From Bacteroidota bacterium (lineage in GTDB: Bacteria > Bacteroidota > Bacteroidia > Bacteroidales > Prolixibacteraceae), in contig JAUYEQ010000170.1 of assembly GCA_030691295.1 (NCBI GenBank), positions 1-7,557 on the forward strand: a stretch of DNA of 7,557 nucleotides. Direction: 5' to 3'. The position numbers were made by a program, and so were the translations under genes. How positions within the stretch are numbered: position 1 is the stretch's first letter; every line of letters begins with the position of its first letter. Shown here one piece after another: positions 1-6,035 of this stretch. The notes under the pieces were generated by a model. That model was not told where the DNA came from and made no database searches. It worked only from the letters and a program-made list of their open reading frames with translations.

Positions 1-202
1 GCGACCATTCAGGTTTGTATCCGAAGATAATAACACTGTCGGGGGCAATGTAATTGGCATTCAATGAATCGAGTAAGGCCGAATCAAGTAAGTTTACCGT
101 TTGCGAATCAAGTTGGGCTTTAAAATTATTTGGTTCAAAATAAGTCTGCTTCAAATTCAGGTTTGAGTTTACAGAGTCTGTTTTGAATTGATTCGATTGC
201 AT
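1..202 (-). CDS. N-terminal fragment of an unrecognised protein (runs off the left edge)
   Basis: An open frame of 67 codons enters from the left edge and begins at the ATG at 202-200 (MQSNQFKTDSVNSN...). It stays open to base 1, ending ...FGYKPEWS. An in-frame TTG lies ten codons upstream (232-230), but the ATG sits about 25 bases behind a good -7 element, so I chose it. The visible part is polar and rich in Asn, Gln, Ser, Asp and Leu. It has no signal peptide or membrane segment; later parts are outside the window. I do not recognise the family. The gene is divergent from the dihydrouridine synthase gene and shares a 99-base gap with it. Coding status rests on the open frame, the promoter and the Bacteroidota-like composition; function unknown. 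Confidence 0.6.
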   Translation of the reverse strand, partial: MQSNQFKTDSVNSNLNLKQTYFEPNNFKAQLDSQTVNLLDSALLDSLNANYIAPDSVIIFGYKPEWS

Positions 203-233
203 ACCGACGGGCAATTGTATAAGTTTGTGGGCG

Positions 234-241
234 CAAAAGTA
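234..241 (-). promoter_or_regulatory. -7 promoter element (TACTTTTG) for the leftward gene
   Basis: Read on the minus strand this is TACTTTTG, an exact match to the Bacteroidota -7 consensus TAnnTTTG. It lies 31 bases upstream of the ATG at 202, which leaves a leader of about 25 bases. I find no good TTTG -33 element at the usual 19-21 base spacing, so the call rests on the -7 box and its position. No equally good element was found for the rightward gene at 302; TAGTTTTT at 251-258 is the nearest candidate. Confidence 0.5.
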
Positions 242-301
242 GTGATTAAATAGTTTTTATCTGGTCACTTGCTCAAGTCAATTCATTAAATTTTATACAG
301 C

Positions 302-1273
302 ATGTCTCAAAACCCGGAAATTGTATATCAGGCACCTTTGCAGGGATTCACCGATTTCACCTACCGAAATGTATTTCAGGAAGTTTATGGTGGCGTTTCG
401 AAATATTTTATCCCTTATCTTTCATACATCAGGGGAAAAGAAATTAAAAAATCGCTTCTAAAGGAGATTTTTCCTGAAAATAACAAAGCCTTACCAGTGG
501 TTCCACAGGTATTGTTCTCCAATACCACCGAACTGTTTGAGCTGGTTTCAATATTGGTTGACAATGGTTACAAAGAAATTAACCTGAATTTGGGTTGTCC
601 GTACCCGATGGCAACCAATCGCGGTCGTGGCGCGGCGTGGCTCGATAAACCTGATGATTTGAATGAAACGCTTCAGCAGCTTTTTGCGAAAGAATTTCCA
701 ACAAAATTTTCGGTAAAGATGAGAGCCGGAATGAAGAATAATCAGGATTTTAAACCGGTGCTCGGAATATTAAACAAGTTTCCGTTATCAGAAATCATAT
801 TTCATCCGCGAACTGCCAGTCAGATGTACGATGGAAAAGCCAATCCGTCGCTTTTTGCTGAAGCACTTTCGATAGCAAGTCACCCATTGGTTTACAATGG
901 CGATATTTTTTCTGAAGCTGATTTTCAGGAATTAAAAACCATTTTACCGGATCAAAAAAGTTGGATGACCGGACGCGGTTTATTAATGGATCCTTCGCTG
1001 GCTTTGCGTCTGAATGGAATGGAGATGGACCTGAAACTTAGGAAGCAGAAATTGAAAGAATTTCATGACAGGTTGTTTCAGGAATATTCGGAACGTTTAC
1101 AGGGAAGCGGCCATTTCCTCATGAAAATGAACCAGTTCTGGAGTTATTTCTGCGAATCGTTTGAAAATCCGCACAAAGCCATTAAATTGGTTAAAAAATC
1201 AAGTAACGTATTGAAATACAATGCGGCTGTGGTTGAGATTTTCAGGGATTTATTTGTAAATGACGATTTGTAA
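302..1273 (+). CDS. dus: tRNA-dihydrouridine synthase (Dus family)
   Basis: Product of 323 residues, a usual length for bacterial Dus enzymes. These FMN-dependent, NADPH-driven cytoplasmic enzymes reduce specific uridines of tRNA to dihydrouridine. The TIM-barrel signatures are in order: APLQGFTD near residue 11 (FMN site), LNLGCPYP with catalytic Cys99, SVKMRAG with Lys139, FHPRT with His168 and Arg170, YNGDI at 198-202 and MTGRG at 222-226 (phosphate-binding loops). A helical tRNA-binding domain follows from about residue 240. The start fits family N-termini, and there is no ribosome binding site, as is normal in Bacteroidota. The 'GRGAAWL' stretch after the active Cys resembles the corresponding segment of DusC-like enzymes, but which uridine is modified cannot be told from sequence alone. 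It is transcribed alone and converges on the toxin-antitoxin pair downstream, with a 44-base gap and no obvious terminator hairpin. Confidence 0.93.
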   Translation: MSQNPEIVYQAPLQGFTDFTYRNVFQEVYGGVSKYFIPYLSYIRGKEIKKSLLKEIFPENNKALPVVPQVLFSNTTELFELVSILVDNGYKEINLNLGCPYPMATNRGRGAAWLDKPDDLNETLQQLFAKEFPTKFSVKMRAGMKNNQDFKPVLGILNKFPLSEIIFHPRTASQMYDGKANPSLFAEALSIASHPLVYNGDIFSEADFQELKTILPDQKSWMTGRGLLMDPSLALRLNGMEMDLKLRKQKLKEFHDRLFQEYSERLQGSGHFLMKMNQFWSYFCESFENPHKAIKLVKKSSNVLKYNAAVVEIFRDLFVNDDL

Positions 1274-1317
1274 TAAGGAATAGTCTAACCAAATTTTTCG
1301 CAGAAACTCTTCAGTGA

Positions 1318-1617
1318 CTACTGTAATCCAAGTGTTTTTGGATTCATTTTATTGTTCCTGAAACTGACCAATTCAACATGTTCTCCACTAAAGCGATAAT
1401 ATAATGTTGTTTGATAATTAATTACACAACGTCTTATATTTTTCTTTTTATCAGAACAAGGATATAAAAACGGGTTTATAGATATTTGATTTATTACTTC
1501 CTCAAAATACTTATCAACCTTTGCTGCTATGGCAGTTCCAAACTTGCCTGATACATATTCAAGTATATCCTCTAATTCAATAAACGACCGGGTTGAGTAA
1601 CGAACCGGATATGGCAT
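1318..1617 (-). CDS. ParE/RelE-family toxin of a type II toxin-antitoxin pair
   Basis: Product of 99 residues, typical for this family. The ParE/RelE layout is visible: an opening strand (YPVRYSTRS, residues 3-11), two helices with the 'ELEDILEYV' pattern (14-22) and a second helix up to about 45, 'NPFLYP' (48-53), then strands around IRRCVINYQTTLYYRF (61-76) and VELVSFRNNKMNP (81-93). Family members either poison gyrase (ParE) or cut mRNA on ribosomes (RelE); the sequence does not settle which. The ATG lies two bases after the antitoxin stop, so the two genes form one operon in antitoxin-toxin order and are likely translationally coupled. Composition is markedly AT-rich: 29 of 120 bases at 1381-1500 are G or C by hand count, against 30 of 60 at 2941-3000 in polA. 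This suggests acquisition by transfer. The frame is intact. Confidence 0.85.
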   Translation of the reverse strand: MPYPVRYSTRSFIELEDILEYVSGKFGTAIAAKVDKYFEEVINQISINPFLYPCSDKKKNIRRCVINYQTTLYYRFSGEHVELVSFRNNKMNPKTLGLQ

Positions 1618-1619
1618 TA

Positions 1620-1853
1620 TTATTTAAAATTAAACCGTTCTTTAATTTTAGACCTTACTTGTGAGTGTGTTAAATGTTCCCCTTTGTCAAGTTGCGCTAT
1701 CCCTTCATCAATAGCTTTCTTGTCTTTATCGCTAATGACATCCCACCAATCGGTTTTTTCTTGTTGTATTTTTTCCACCTTATCCAGGATAGTATCTTCT
1801 TGTATGGATGATATCCAGTTTATTAGGTTTAATTTTCTGGTTTCAAGGTTCAT
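1620..1853 (-). CDS. Antitoxin partner of the ParE/RelE-family toxin
   Basis: Product of 77 residues lying immediately upstream of the toxin gene. The C-terminal half (SDKDKKAIDEGIAQLDKGE, about residues 41-59, then a basic 'VRSKIKERF' tail) matches the pattern of short Bacteroidota antitoxins that wrap ParE/RelE toxins ('...AIDEGLAQLDRGE...H..V...I'). The N-terminal half is helical (LNLINWISSIQEDTILDKVEKI). I see no confident ribbon-helix-helix or helix-turn-helix DNA-binding domain, so autoregulation may need the toxin complex or may be absent. It neutralises the toxin by direct binding in the cytoplasm (family knowledge). An inverted repeat sits just upstream at 1861-1878. An open frame on the opposite strand over the same bases is a shadow. 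Confidence 0.82.
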   Translation of the reverse strand: MNLETRKLNLINWISSIQEDTILDKVEKIQQEKTDWWDVISDKDKKAIDEGIAQLDKGEHLTHSQVRSKIKERFNFK

Positions 1854-1860
1854 AACTTCA

Positions 1861-1878
1861 TATTTTTCTGTAAAAATA
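1861..1878. promoter_or_regulatory. Inverted repeat upstream of the antitoxin gene, possible operator
   Basis: TATTTTT at 1861-1867 and AAAAATA at 1872-1878 are perfect 7-base inverted arms around a 4-base spacer (CTGT). The repeat starts 8 bases upstream of the antitoxin ATG. Read leftward it contains TATTTTTA, one mismatch from the TAnnTTTG -7 consensus. A site here could serve autoregulation by the toxin-antitoxin complex. The arms are only A and T in an AT-rich region, so chance is a real alternative. Confidence 0.3.
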
Positions 1879-1907
1879 ACGATTAAACTTTGATTTTATG
1901 AATGCAT

Positions 1908-2060
1908 TTAGGAGCAATTTTCCTTCTCATATTCTTCCAGTAAATACATGAGTTTTTCAAGTTCCTTTTCTTCCTCTGTATCTTCGGGAGCATCGCAGAT
2001 CTCCAAAAACCTTTTCAACGCTTCCCTGTAATCATCTTCTGTGTAAAGTGTTTCCATCAT
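1908..2060 (-). CDS. Small 50-residue protein resembling the N-terminal part of HigA-type antitoxins
   Basis: A 50-codon frame starts at tandem ATGs (2060-2058 and 2057-2055) and ends with TAA at 1910-1908. The product begins MMETLYTEDDYREALKRF and ends EEYEKENCS. The pattern 'Y..AL.R...I.DA...T.E..ELE.LM.LLE.YE' matches my memory of the stretch that precedes the helix-turn-helix in HigA-like antitoxins of Bacteroidota, where an acidic linker and a helix end in 'YEEKH'. Here the frame stops where the DNA-binding domain would begin. It is strongly acidic and predicted to be helical. It lies 54 bases upstream of the toxin-antitoxin operon on the same strand, so it could be its first gene, a remnant of a HigA gene, or an independent small protein. 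The frame stays open a further 11 codons upstream without an ATG. No helix-turn-helix or toxin gene is seen nearby to complete a HigBA pair. Confidence 0.5.
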   Translation of the reverse strand: MMETLYTEDDYREALKRFLEICDAPEDTEEEKELEKLMYLLEEYEKENCS

Positions 2061-2130
2061 CCGGCCATCTTTTGTTCCTGAATAGTAAATTGCAGATTAT
2101 AAGATGACTGAACGGATGTCTTCACTTTAA

Positions 2131-2200
2131 AAATATCCAATATTCAATATCGAATATCCAAATTTCAGGCAACCTTGGAACTTGAAACCTGAAACTTTAA
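2131..2200. repeat. Intergenic short-period repeats downstream of polA
   Basis: Two repeat blocks lie between polA and the small gene. The first (2132-2161) is built from AATATC/ATATTC units: AATATCCAA occurs at 2132-2140 and again at 2153-2161, with the palindrome-like ATATTC-AATATC-GAATAT between them. The second (2163-2200) has TTTCAGG at 2163-2169 and its inverse CCTGAAA at 2188-2194 around an 18-base spacer, plus GAAAC-type units. As RNA downstream of polA the second block could fold into a hairpin of seven base pairs followed by AAATTTGG, a weak terminator at best. I recall similar 'GATATTGAATATTGG' and 'GAAACTTGAAACC' strings in Bacteroidota intergenic DNA; this is memory, not a search. 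Confidence 0.55.
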
Positions 2201-2204
2201 ACTA

Positions 2205-5006
2205 TTAATGTGCATCCAGCCAGTTGTCTCCTGCATTTATTTCAACAGTCAGTGGCACACCAATGTTTACTGCGTTTTCCATTTCATGTTTTACAATGGC
2301 TTTCATCTGGTCGAGTTCTGTAATCAAAGCATCAAAATTTAACTCATCGTGCACCTGAAGAATCATTTTCGTTTGAAGTCCCTGTTTTGTAACTTCTTTC
2401 CAGATATTGATCATGGCGATTTTTATCACATCAGCAGCAGATCCCTGGATAGGCGCGTTGATGGCATTTCTTTCGGCCATTCCCCGAACCATCGAATTGG
2501 CTGAATTAATGTCTGTCAGGTAGCGTTTCCGGCCTTTGATCGTCTCTACATAACCAACATTCCGCGCGTTTTCAATACTCTTATCCATGTAATTCTTAAC
2601 ATCCGGAAAGTTTTCGAAATATCCGTCAATTAATTCCTTGGCTTCTGTACGCGAAATGTTCAGACGTGCTGATAATCCGAAGGCCGAAATTCCGTAGATG
2701 ATTCCGAAGTTGGCTGTTTTTGCTTTCCGGCGCATGTCTGAAGTAACTTCAGCGAGCGGGATTTTGTAGATTTTAGATGCAGTGATGGAGTGAATATCCT
2801 GGTTGTTGCTGAACGCTTCGATCATTTGCTTGTCCTGACTCAAAGCTGCCATAATGCGCAGTTCAATTTGCGAGTAGTCGGCTGAAAGGAAAGTATGAAG
2901 TGAATCAGAAGGAATAAACGCTTTGCGCAGTTCGCGGCCATTTTCGTCGCGAATCGGAATGTTCTGCAAGTTCGGATTGGTCGAACTCAATCGTCCGGTG
3001 GCTGCAATTGCCTGATTGTATGAAGTATGCAGCTTGCCGGTATTTGCATTGATCAACAAAGGCAGCGCTTCCACATAAGTTGAGAGCAGTTTTTTCAGTC
3101 CTCTGAATTCGAGTATTTTGGCAATAATCGGATGTTTGTCCGACAGTTTTTCAAGTGTTTCTTCAGCAGTAGAGTATTGCTTTGTTTTGGTCATTTTGGC
3201 GTTCGGGTCAATTTTCAGCTTTTCGAACAGAATAACGCCAAGTTGTTTGGGCGATGAAACATTAAATTCCTCGCCCGCCAAATCAATTATTTCTTTTTCA
3301 AGATCAATGAGTTGCGTGCGCAAAACTTCGGCATAAATTTTTAATTCGCCGGTGTTCAGGTTCACACCAGCGCGCTCCATATCAGCCAAAACGTAAATCA
3401 GCGGCATTTCAATTTCATCAAAGAGTTTGCGTGTTCCGCTGTCGTTTAGGTCTTTTTCGATGGCAATTTTCAGTTGCAAGGTAAGATCTGCATCTTCGCA
3501 GGCATAATCGCGCAACTTTTCGACAGGCGCCTGTCTCATGTTTTGTTGCAGCGTTCCTTTTCCTCCAATCAATGTGTCGGTGGTAATTTTCTGATAATTC
3601 AGGTATTGTTCGCAAAGATAATCGAGGTTGTGGCGCAAATCAGGCTGAATAAGGTAATGCGCAATCATGGTATCGAACAGTGGTCCTTTCAGTTCAACTC
3701 CGTAATTCAGTAGCATCGAAAGATCGTATTTGATGTTCTGACCAATTTTGGTAATGTTTTCGTCTCCAAAAACAAGCCTGAATTCCTGAACGATTTCAGT
3801 AGCCTTTTGCCGGTCGGCGGGCAAAGTCACGCAATAAGCTTCATGGCTCCTAAAGGCAAACGACATGCAAACCAGTTCGGAAGTCATCGTATCAAGGCCG
3901 GTAGTTTCGGTATCGAAACAAAATTCTTTCTGAACCGATAATTCAGCGCGCAAACTGGCGCGCTGTTCTGATGTTTCGATGAGATAATATTGATGGGGAA
4001 CGGTCGAAAAAGTATTCAGGTTCGTTATTTCAGGAGTTTTAATTTCAGGAGCAGAAACCGGCCCGCCAAACAAAGTTCCCTGTTGAAACAATGAATCAGA
4101 AACCGTCTGGGACTGTGGTTTTACTTCCTGTTTTTTGATCAGTTGTTTGAACTCCAGATCTGAATAAATCTCGTTCAGCTTCCTGATGTCAGGATCTTCC
4201 ATCACGATTTTAGTTTCGTCAAAATCAATCGGAACATGCAGAATAATTTTGGCAAGTTCACGTGACATGCGAACCTGCTTTTCAAATTCAACCAGATTTT
4301 CCTTCAGTTTTCCTTTTTGCGAATCGATATTCTGGTAAAGTCCTTCAACCGATTTAAATTCTGAAACCAGTTTCATGGCTGTTTTCGGACCTACTCCCGG
4401 ACAGCCCGGAATGTTGTCGGATGTGTCGCCCATAAGGCCAAGCACATCAATTACCTGCCAGGGTTCGTCCACCATAAAATTCTCCTGAACTTCGGGAATT
4501 CCCCATATTTCAGGAGCTTCGCCGCCGCGCGAAGGTTTGTACATGAAAATATTTTCGGAAACCAACTGTGCATAGTCCTTGTCGGGTGTCATCATGTAAG
4601 TGGTGTAGCCCATCGTTTCGGCTTTTTTTGCCAAAGTTCCAATCACATCATCGGCCTCGAAACCGGCTTTTTCCAAAATCGGAATGTTATAGGCTTCGAT
4701 GATATTACGGATATATGGAATTGATTTTCGCAAATCTTCGGGCATTTCATCACGGTTTGCTTTGTACGCTTCAAACATTTCGTGCCTGAAAGTGGGAATA
4801 TTCAGGTCGAAAACCACCGCGATATGTGTTGGTTTTTGCTCACGAAGTAGTTGCTCCAGAATATTTACAAAACCCAGCATAGCTGAGGTATTCAGCCCTT
4901 TTGAATTGAAACGCGGATTTTTAATGAACGCGAAATACGATCTGTAAATCAACGCGTAAGCATCGAGCAGGAAAAGTCGTTTGTCGGAGTTGTTGTGAGG
5001 AGTCAT
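2205..5006 (-). CDS. polA: DNA polymerase I
   Basis: Product of 933 residues, close to the 928 of the E. coli enzyme, with all three domains. The 5'-nuclease domain (1 to about 290) has LFLLDAYALIYRSYFAF, FRHEMFEAYKANR, EADDVIG (118-123), TPDKDYAQL (140-148) and GDTSDNIPGCPGVGPKTA (193-210, helix-hairpin-helix). A poorly conserved linker (about 291-338) follows. The 3'-5' proofreading domain (about 339-520) is intact: Asp365 and Glu367 in FDTETTG, Asn424 and Asp428 in GQNIKYD, Tyr501 and Asp505 in YACED. The polymerase domain has motif A SADYSQIELR (Asp710), motif B with Arg759, Lys763, Phe767 and Tyr771, and motif C VHDE (Asp887, Glu888). Phe767 matches E. coli Phe762, the residue type that disfavours dideoxynucleotides. 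The enzyme removes RNA primers, fills gaps and acts in excision repair. The ATG at 5006 fits family N-termini and has no ribosome binding site. queD lies 90 bases upstream on the same strand; possible operon. Confidence 0.98.
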   Translation of the reverse strand: MTPHNNSDKRLFLLDAYALIYRSYFAFIKNPRFNSKGLNTSAMLGFVNILEQLLREQKPTHIAVVFDLNIPTFRHEMFEAYKANRDEMPEDLRKSIPYIRNIIEAYNIPILEKAGFEADDVIGTLAKKAETMGYTTYMMTPDKDYAQLVSENIFMYKPSRGGEAPEIWGIPEVQENFMVDEPWQVIDVLGLMGDTSDNIPGCPGVGPKTAMKLVSEFKSVEGLYQNIDSQKGKLKENLVEFEKQVRMSRELAKIILHVPIDFDETKIVMEDPDIRKLNEIYSDLEFKQLIKKQEVKPQSQTVSDSLFQQGTLFGGPVSAPEIKTPEITNLNTFSTVPHQYYLIETSEQRASLRAELSVQKEFCFDTETTGLDTMTSELVCMSFAFRSHEAYCVTLPADRQKATEIVQEFRLVFGDENITKIGQNIKYDLSMLLNYGVELKGPLFDTMIAHYLIQPDLRHNLDYLCEQYLNYQKITTDTLIGGKGTLQQNMRQAPVEKLRDYACEDADLTLQLKIAIEKDLNDSGTRKLFDEIEMPLIYVLADMERAGVNLNTGELKIYAEVLRTQLIDLEKEIIDLAGEEFNVSSPKQLGVILFEKLKIDPNAKMTKTKQYSTAEETLEKLSDKHPIIAKILEFRGLKKLLSTYVEALPLLINANTGKLHTSYNQAIAATGRLSSTNPNLQNIPIRDENGRELRKAFIPSDSLHTFLSADYSQIELRIMAALSQDKQMIEAFSNNQDIHSITASKIYKIPLAEVTSDMRRKAKTANFGIIYGISAFGLSARLNISRTEAKELIDGYFENFPDVKNYMDKSIENARNVGYVETIKGRKRYLTDINSANSMVRGMAERNAINAPIQGSAADVIKIAMINIWKEVTKQGLQTKMILQVHDELNFDALITELDQMKAIVKHEMENAVNIGVPLTVEINAGDNWLDAH

Positions 5007-5013
5007 TTTATGG

Positions 5014-5048
5014 CGATTTACAATTTATTCATTTACGATTTACAATTT
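5014..5048. repeat. Direct repeat CGATTTACAATTT upstream of polA
   Basis: CGATTTACAATTT occurs at 5014-5026 and again at 5036-5048, identical over 13 bases with a 22-base period; the spacer ATTCATTTA partly repeats the unit again. It lies 8 bases upstream of the polA start, inside the likely leader or promoter zone. No TAnnTTTG element for polA is visible in this gap. The repeat type resembles 'ATTTACGATTTACAATTT' strings that I recall from intergenic DNA of this phylum. Confidence 0.6.
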
Positions 5049-5062
5049 GTCTGACATTCTTT

Positions 5063-5096
5063 AAGTCCCCTCTTTTGGAGGGGATTTAGGGGAGGC
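5063..5096. repeat. G-rich/C-rich hairpin repeat between queD and polA
   Basis: CCCCTC at 5067-5072 and GAGGGG at 5078-5083 form a perfect six-base-pair stem with a five-base loop. A further ATTTAGGGGAGGC follows, whose AGGGGA could compete for the same C-rich arm. It starts directly at the queD stop codon. The string 'AAGTCCCCTC...GAGGGGATTTAGGGG' closely resembles a dispersed intergenic element I associate with Bacteroidota genomes (from memory). Downstream of queD, the leftward RNA hairpin is followed by ACUUAAAG and not a U-run, so it is a poor intrinsic terminator. It might partly uncouple queD from polA or protect the 3' end of the mRNA. Confidence 0.6.
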
Positions 5097-5546
5097 TTAC
5101 CGGTTGTCTTCCGCATACCATTCGGCAAACGAATTGGCAGTTTCATATAGCCGAACGCTGAAAAGCTCAAGATGTTCAGGCAGAAGTGCTTTCACCTTTT
5201 CGGCAATATAGACCACCATATTTTCGGAAGTTGGCTGAAAAGGAACAACCTGATGCCGTTCGTACATCTGCCCGAGTGCGTTCAGTTTTTCGAGGTCTGC
5301 TTTTTCATTGATCATCAGTGAATGATCCAAATGCCTGACTATCTGTTCCTGAATAAGTTTTTTCAGGATGCTGAAATCAATCACCATTCCGTCTTTCGGA
5401 CTTCCTGGGGCATGCGTTGGTTCGCCGGCAACGGTAATCTGTAATTTGTACGAATGGCCGTGAATGCTGCGGCAAAGCCCGTCGTAATTGAGCAATGCAT
5501 GTGACATTTCGAAGCCAAATTGTTTGGTCACGCGTATTTTTGTCAT
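5097..5546 (-). CDS. queD: 6-carboxy-5,6,7,8-tetrahydropterin synthase (QueD / 6-pyruvoyl-tetrahydropterin synthase family)
   Basis: Product of 149 residues; E. coli QueD has about 120, and longer forms are common. It converts dihydroneopterin triphosphate to 6-carboxytetrahydropterin, the second step toward preQ0 and queuosine in tRNA. Visible signatures: zinc ligands His16 (FEMSHAL), His29 and His31 (SIHGHSYKL); the putative catalytic Cys25 (YDGLC) ahead of the HGH motif; MVIDFSILK (54-62); LDHSLMIN with Asp74 and His75 of the catalytic relay; PTSENM with Glu108; and RLYETANSFAEW with Glu135, which anchors the pterin. The Cys and relay residues point to QueD or a related pterin synthase. 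No queC, queE or folE is in the window, so the queuosine role is inferred from family. The start fits the family. It is divergent from the antitoxin gene at 5682, with polA downstream on the same strand. Confidence 0.92.
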   Translation of the reverse strand: MTKIRVTKQFGFEMSHALLNYDGLCRSIHGHSYKLQITVAGEPTHAPGSPKDGMVIDFSILKKLIQEQIVRHLDHSLMINEKADLEKLNALGQMYERHQVVPFQPTSENMVVYIAEKVKALLPEHLELFSVRLYETANSFAEWYAEDNR

Positions 5547-5632
5547 GTTTTGTTTTTCTGGAGGTCGAAATTAGGAAAGTTGTTGCAATAAATTAACCGA
5601 ATTGAAACACGATCTTCATTTCTAAACAAAAA

Positions 5633-5664
5633 ATTGGGATTCAAAGCTTTGTTTTGTAGTTTTG
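5633..5664 (+). promoter_or_regulatory. Bacteroidota-type promoter for the antitoxin gene at 5682
   Basis: The -7 element TAGTTTTG (5657-5664) matches TAnnTTTG exactly. ATTG at 5633-5636 matches three of four bases of the TTTG -33 element at a 20-base spacing. Transcription would start near 5670, about a dozen bases before the ATG at 5682. This also argues against a longer frame that opens at the TTG at 5634, since that codon lies inside the -33 element. No equally good element was found for divergent queD; TAATTTCG read leftward just upstream of queD is the nearest. Confidence 0.6.
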
Positions 5665-5681
5665 AATTAAAATTAATTGAG

Positions 5682-5891
5682 ATGGAAACAATTACACTAA
5701 AGATTAATACGCGCAGCAATAAAGGGAGATTCCTGATTGGTTTAATCAGAGAGATGGCCAAAGACGGAACTTTTATTGAGATAGAATCCAATGTCATGGA
5801 TGAAATCGAATCAGGACTGAAACAGGTAAAGAAAATTCAGGACGGGGAATTGCCTAGTAGAAGTGTAAAACAAATGATCAATGACAAATAA
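5682..5891 (+). CDS. RelB-like antitoxin of a type II toxin-antitoxin locus
   Basis: Product of 69 residues starting METITLKINTRSNKGRFLIG. The opening strand 'ITLKINTRSNKG', then a helix 'FLIGLIREMAKDGTFIEIE' and a second helix 'MDEIESGLKQVKKIQDGE' fit the short antitoxins of Bacteroidota that partner RelE-family toxins ('MKTITLKINE+T..GKA...LI..L.....IEIE'). Such proteins bind the toxin through the C-terminal part. I chose the ATG at 5682 because a good promoter lies just upstream; the same frame is open back to 5634 only through a TTG. The end overlaps the next ATG by 11 bases, the usual arrangement for an antitoxin followed by its toxin. The partner here is truncated, so this antitoxin may now be unneeded, or may guard against a related toxin elsewhere. 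Confidence 0.72.
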   Translation: METITLKINTRSNKGRFLIGLIREMAKDGTFIEIESNVMDEIESGLKQVKKIQDGELPSRSVKQMINDK

Positions 5892-6009
5892 GGTCATCCC
5901 AACCCCAGTTTTTGAAAGGAGGTTCAAACGTCTTTCCAAGAAATCTGAAGAAAGTTCTATCGATAAATCAGAACTTATCAGACTTGTAAAACTAATATTT
6001 TCAGAATAG
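5881..6009 (+). pseudogene. Truncated RelE-family toxin (N-terminal third only)
   Basis: A 42-codon frame starts at the ATG at 5881, inside the last codons of the antitoxin gene, and stops at TAG 6007-6009. Its first 20 residues (MTNKVIPTPVFERRFKRLSK) carry the hallmark start of RelE-family toxins, 'V.PTP.FE+..KRL.KK'. The rest (SELIRLVKLIFSE) fits the second helix up to the point where family members continue with 'NP...G'. Full toxins have roughly 90-120 residues, and their catalytic strands and basic C-terminal residues are missing here. A second in-frame stop (TAA) follows one codon later, and the arsR gene ends 27 bases further on the other strand, so there is no room for the missing part. 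I call it a decayed toxin; a retained short peptide that binds the antitoxin is possible. Confidence 0.62.
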
Positions 6010-6035
6010 CAGTAAAAAAGATAGAAGTATTTTGT

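Noticed and set aside
1274..1317. Possible bidirectional terminator between the convergent dus and toxin genes
   Set aside because: No stable inverted repeat with a T-run is visible in the 44-base gap.
1684..1893. A 69-codon plus-strand frame over the antitoxin gene
   Set aside because: It is antisense to the antitoxin, which has a recognisable pattern and a matching toxin partner; no protein family is suggested by the plus-strand product.
3118..4947. Several open frames of 65-82 codons antisense to or out of frame with polA (for example 3474-3713 and 4699-4947, plus strand)
   Set aside because: They lie wholly inside a well-supported polA gene, show no family motifs and are the usual shadows of a long coding frame.
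5543..5797. An 84-codon minus-strand frame across the queD-antitoxin gap
   Set aside because: It overlaps the promoter and the antitoxin gene on the other strand, and its translation looks like non-coding AT-rich sequence.
5975..6020. A frame-shifted continuation of the truncated toxin (CKTNIFRIAVKK in the next frame) that resembles the 'NxYKIR' segment of RelE-type toxins
   Set aside because: It uses the same bases that already encode the plausible helix 'LIRLVKLIFSE', and nothing after it fits the rest of a toxin, so the resemblance is probably chance.
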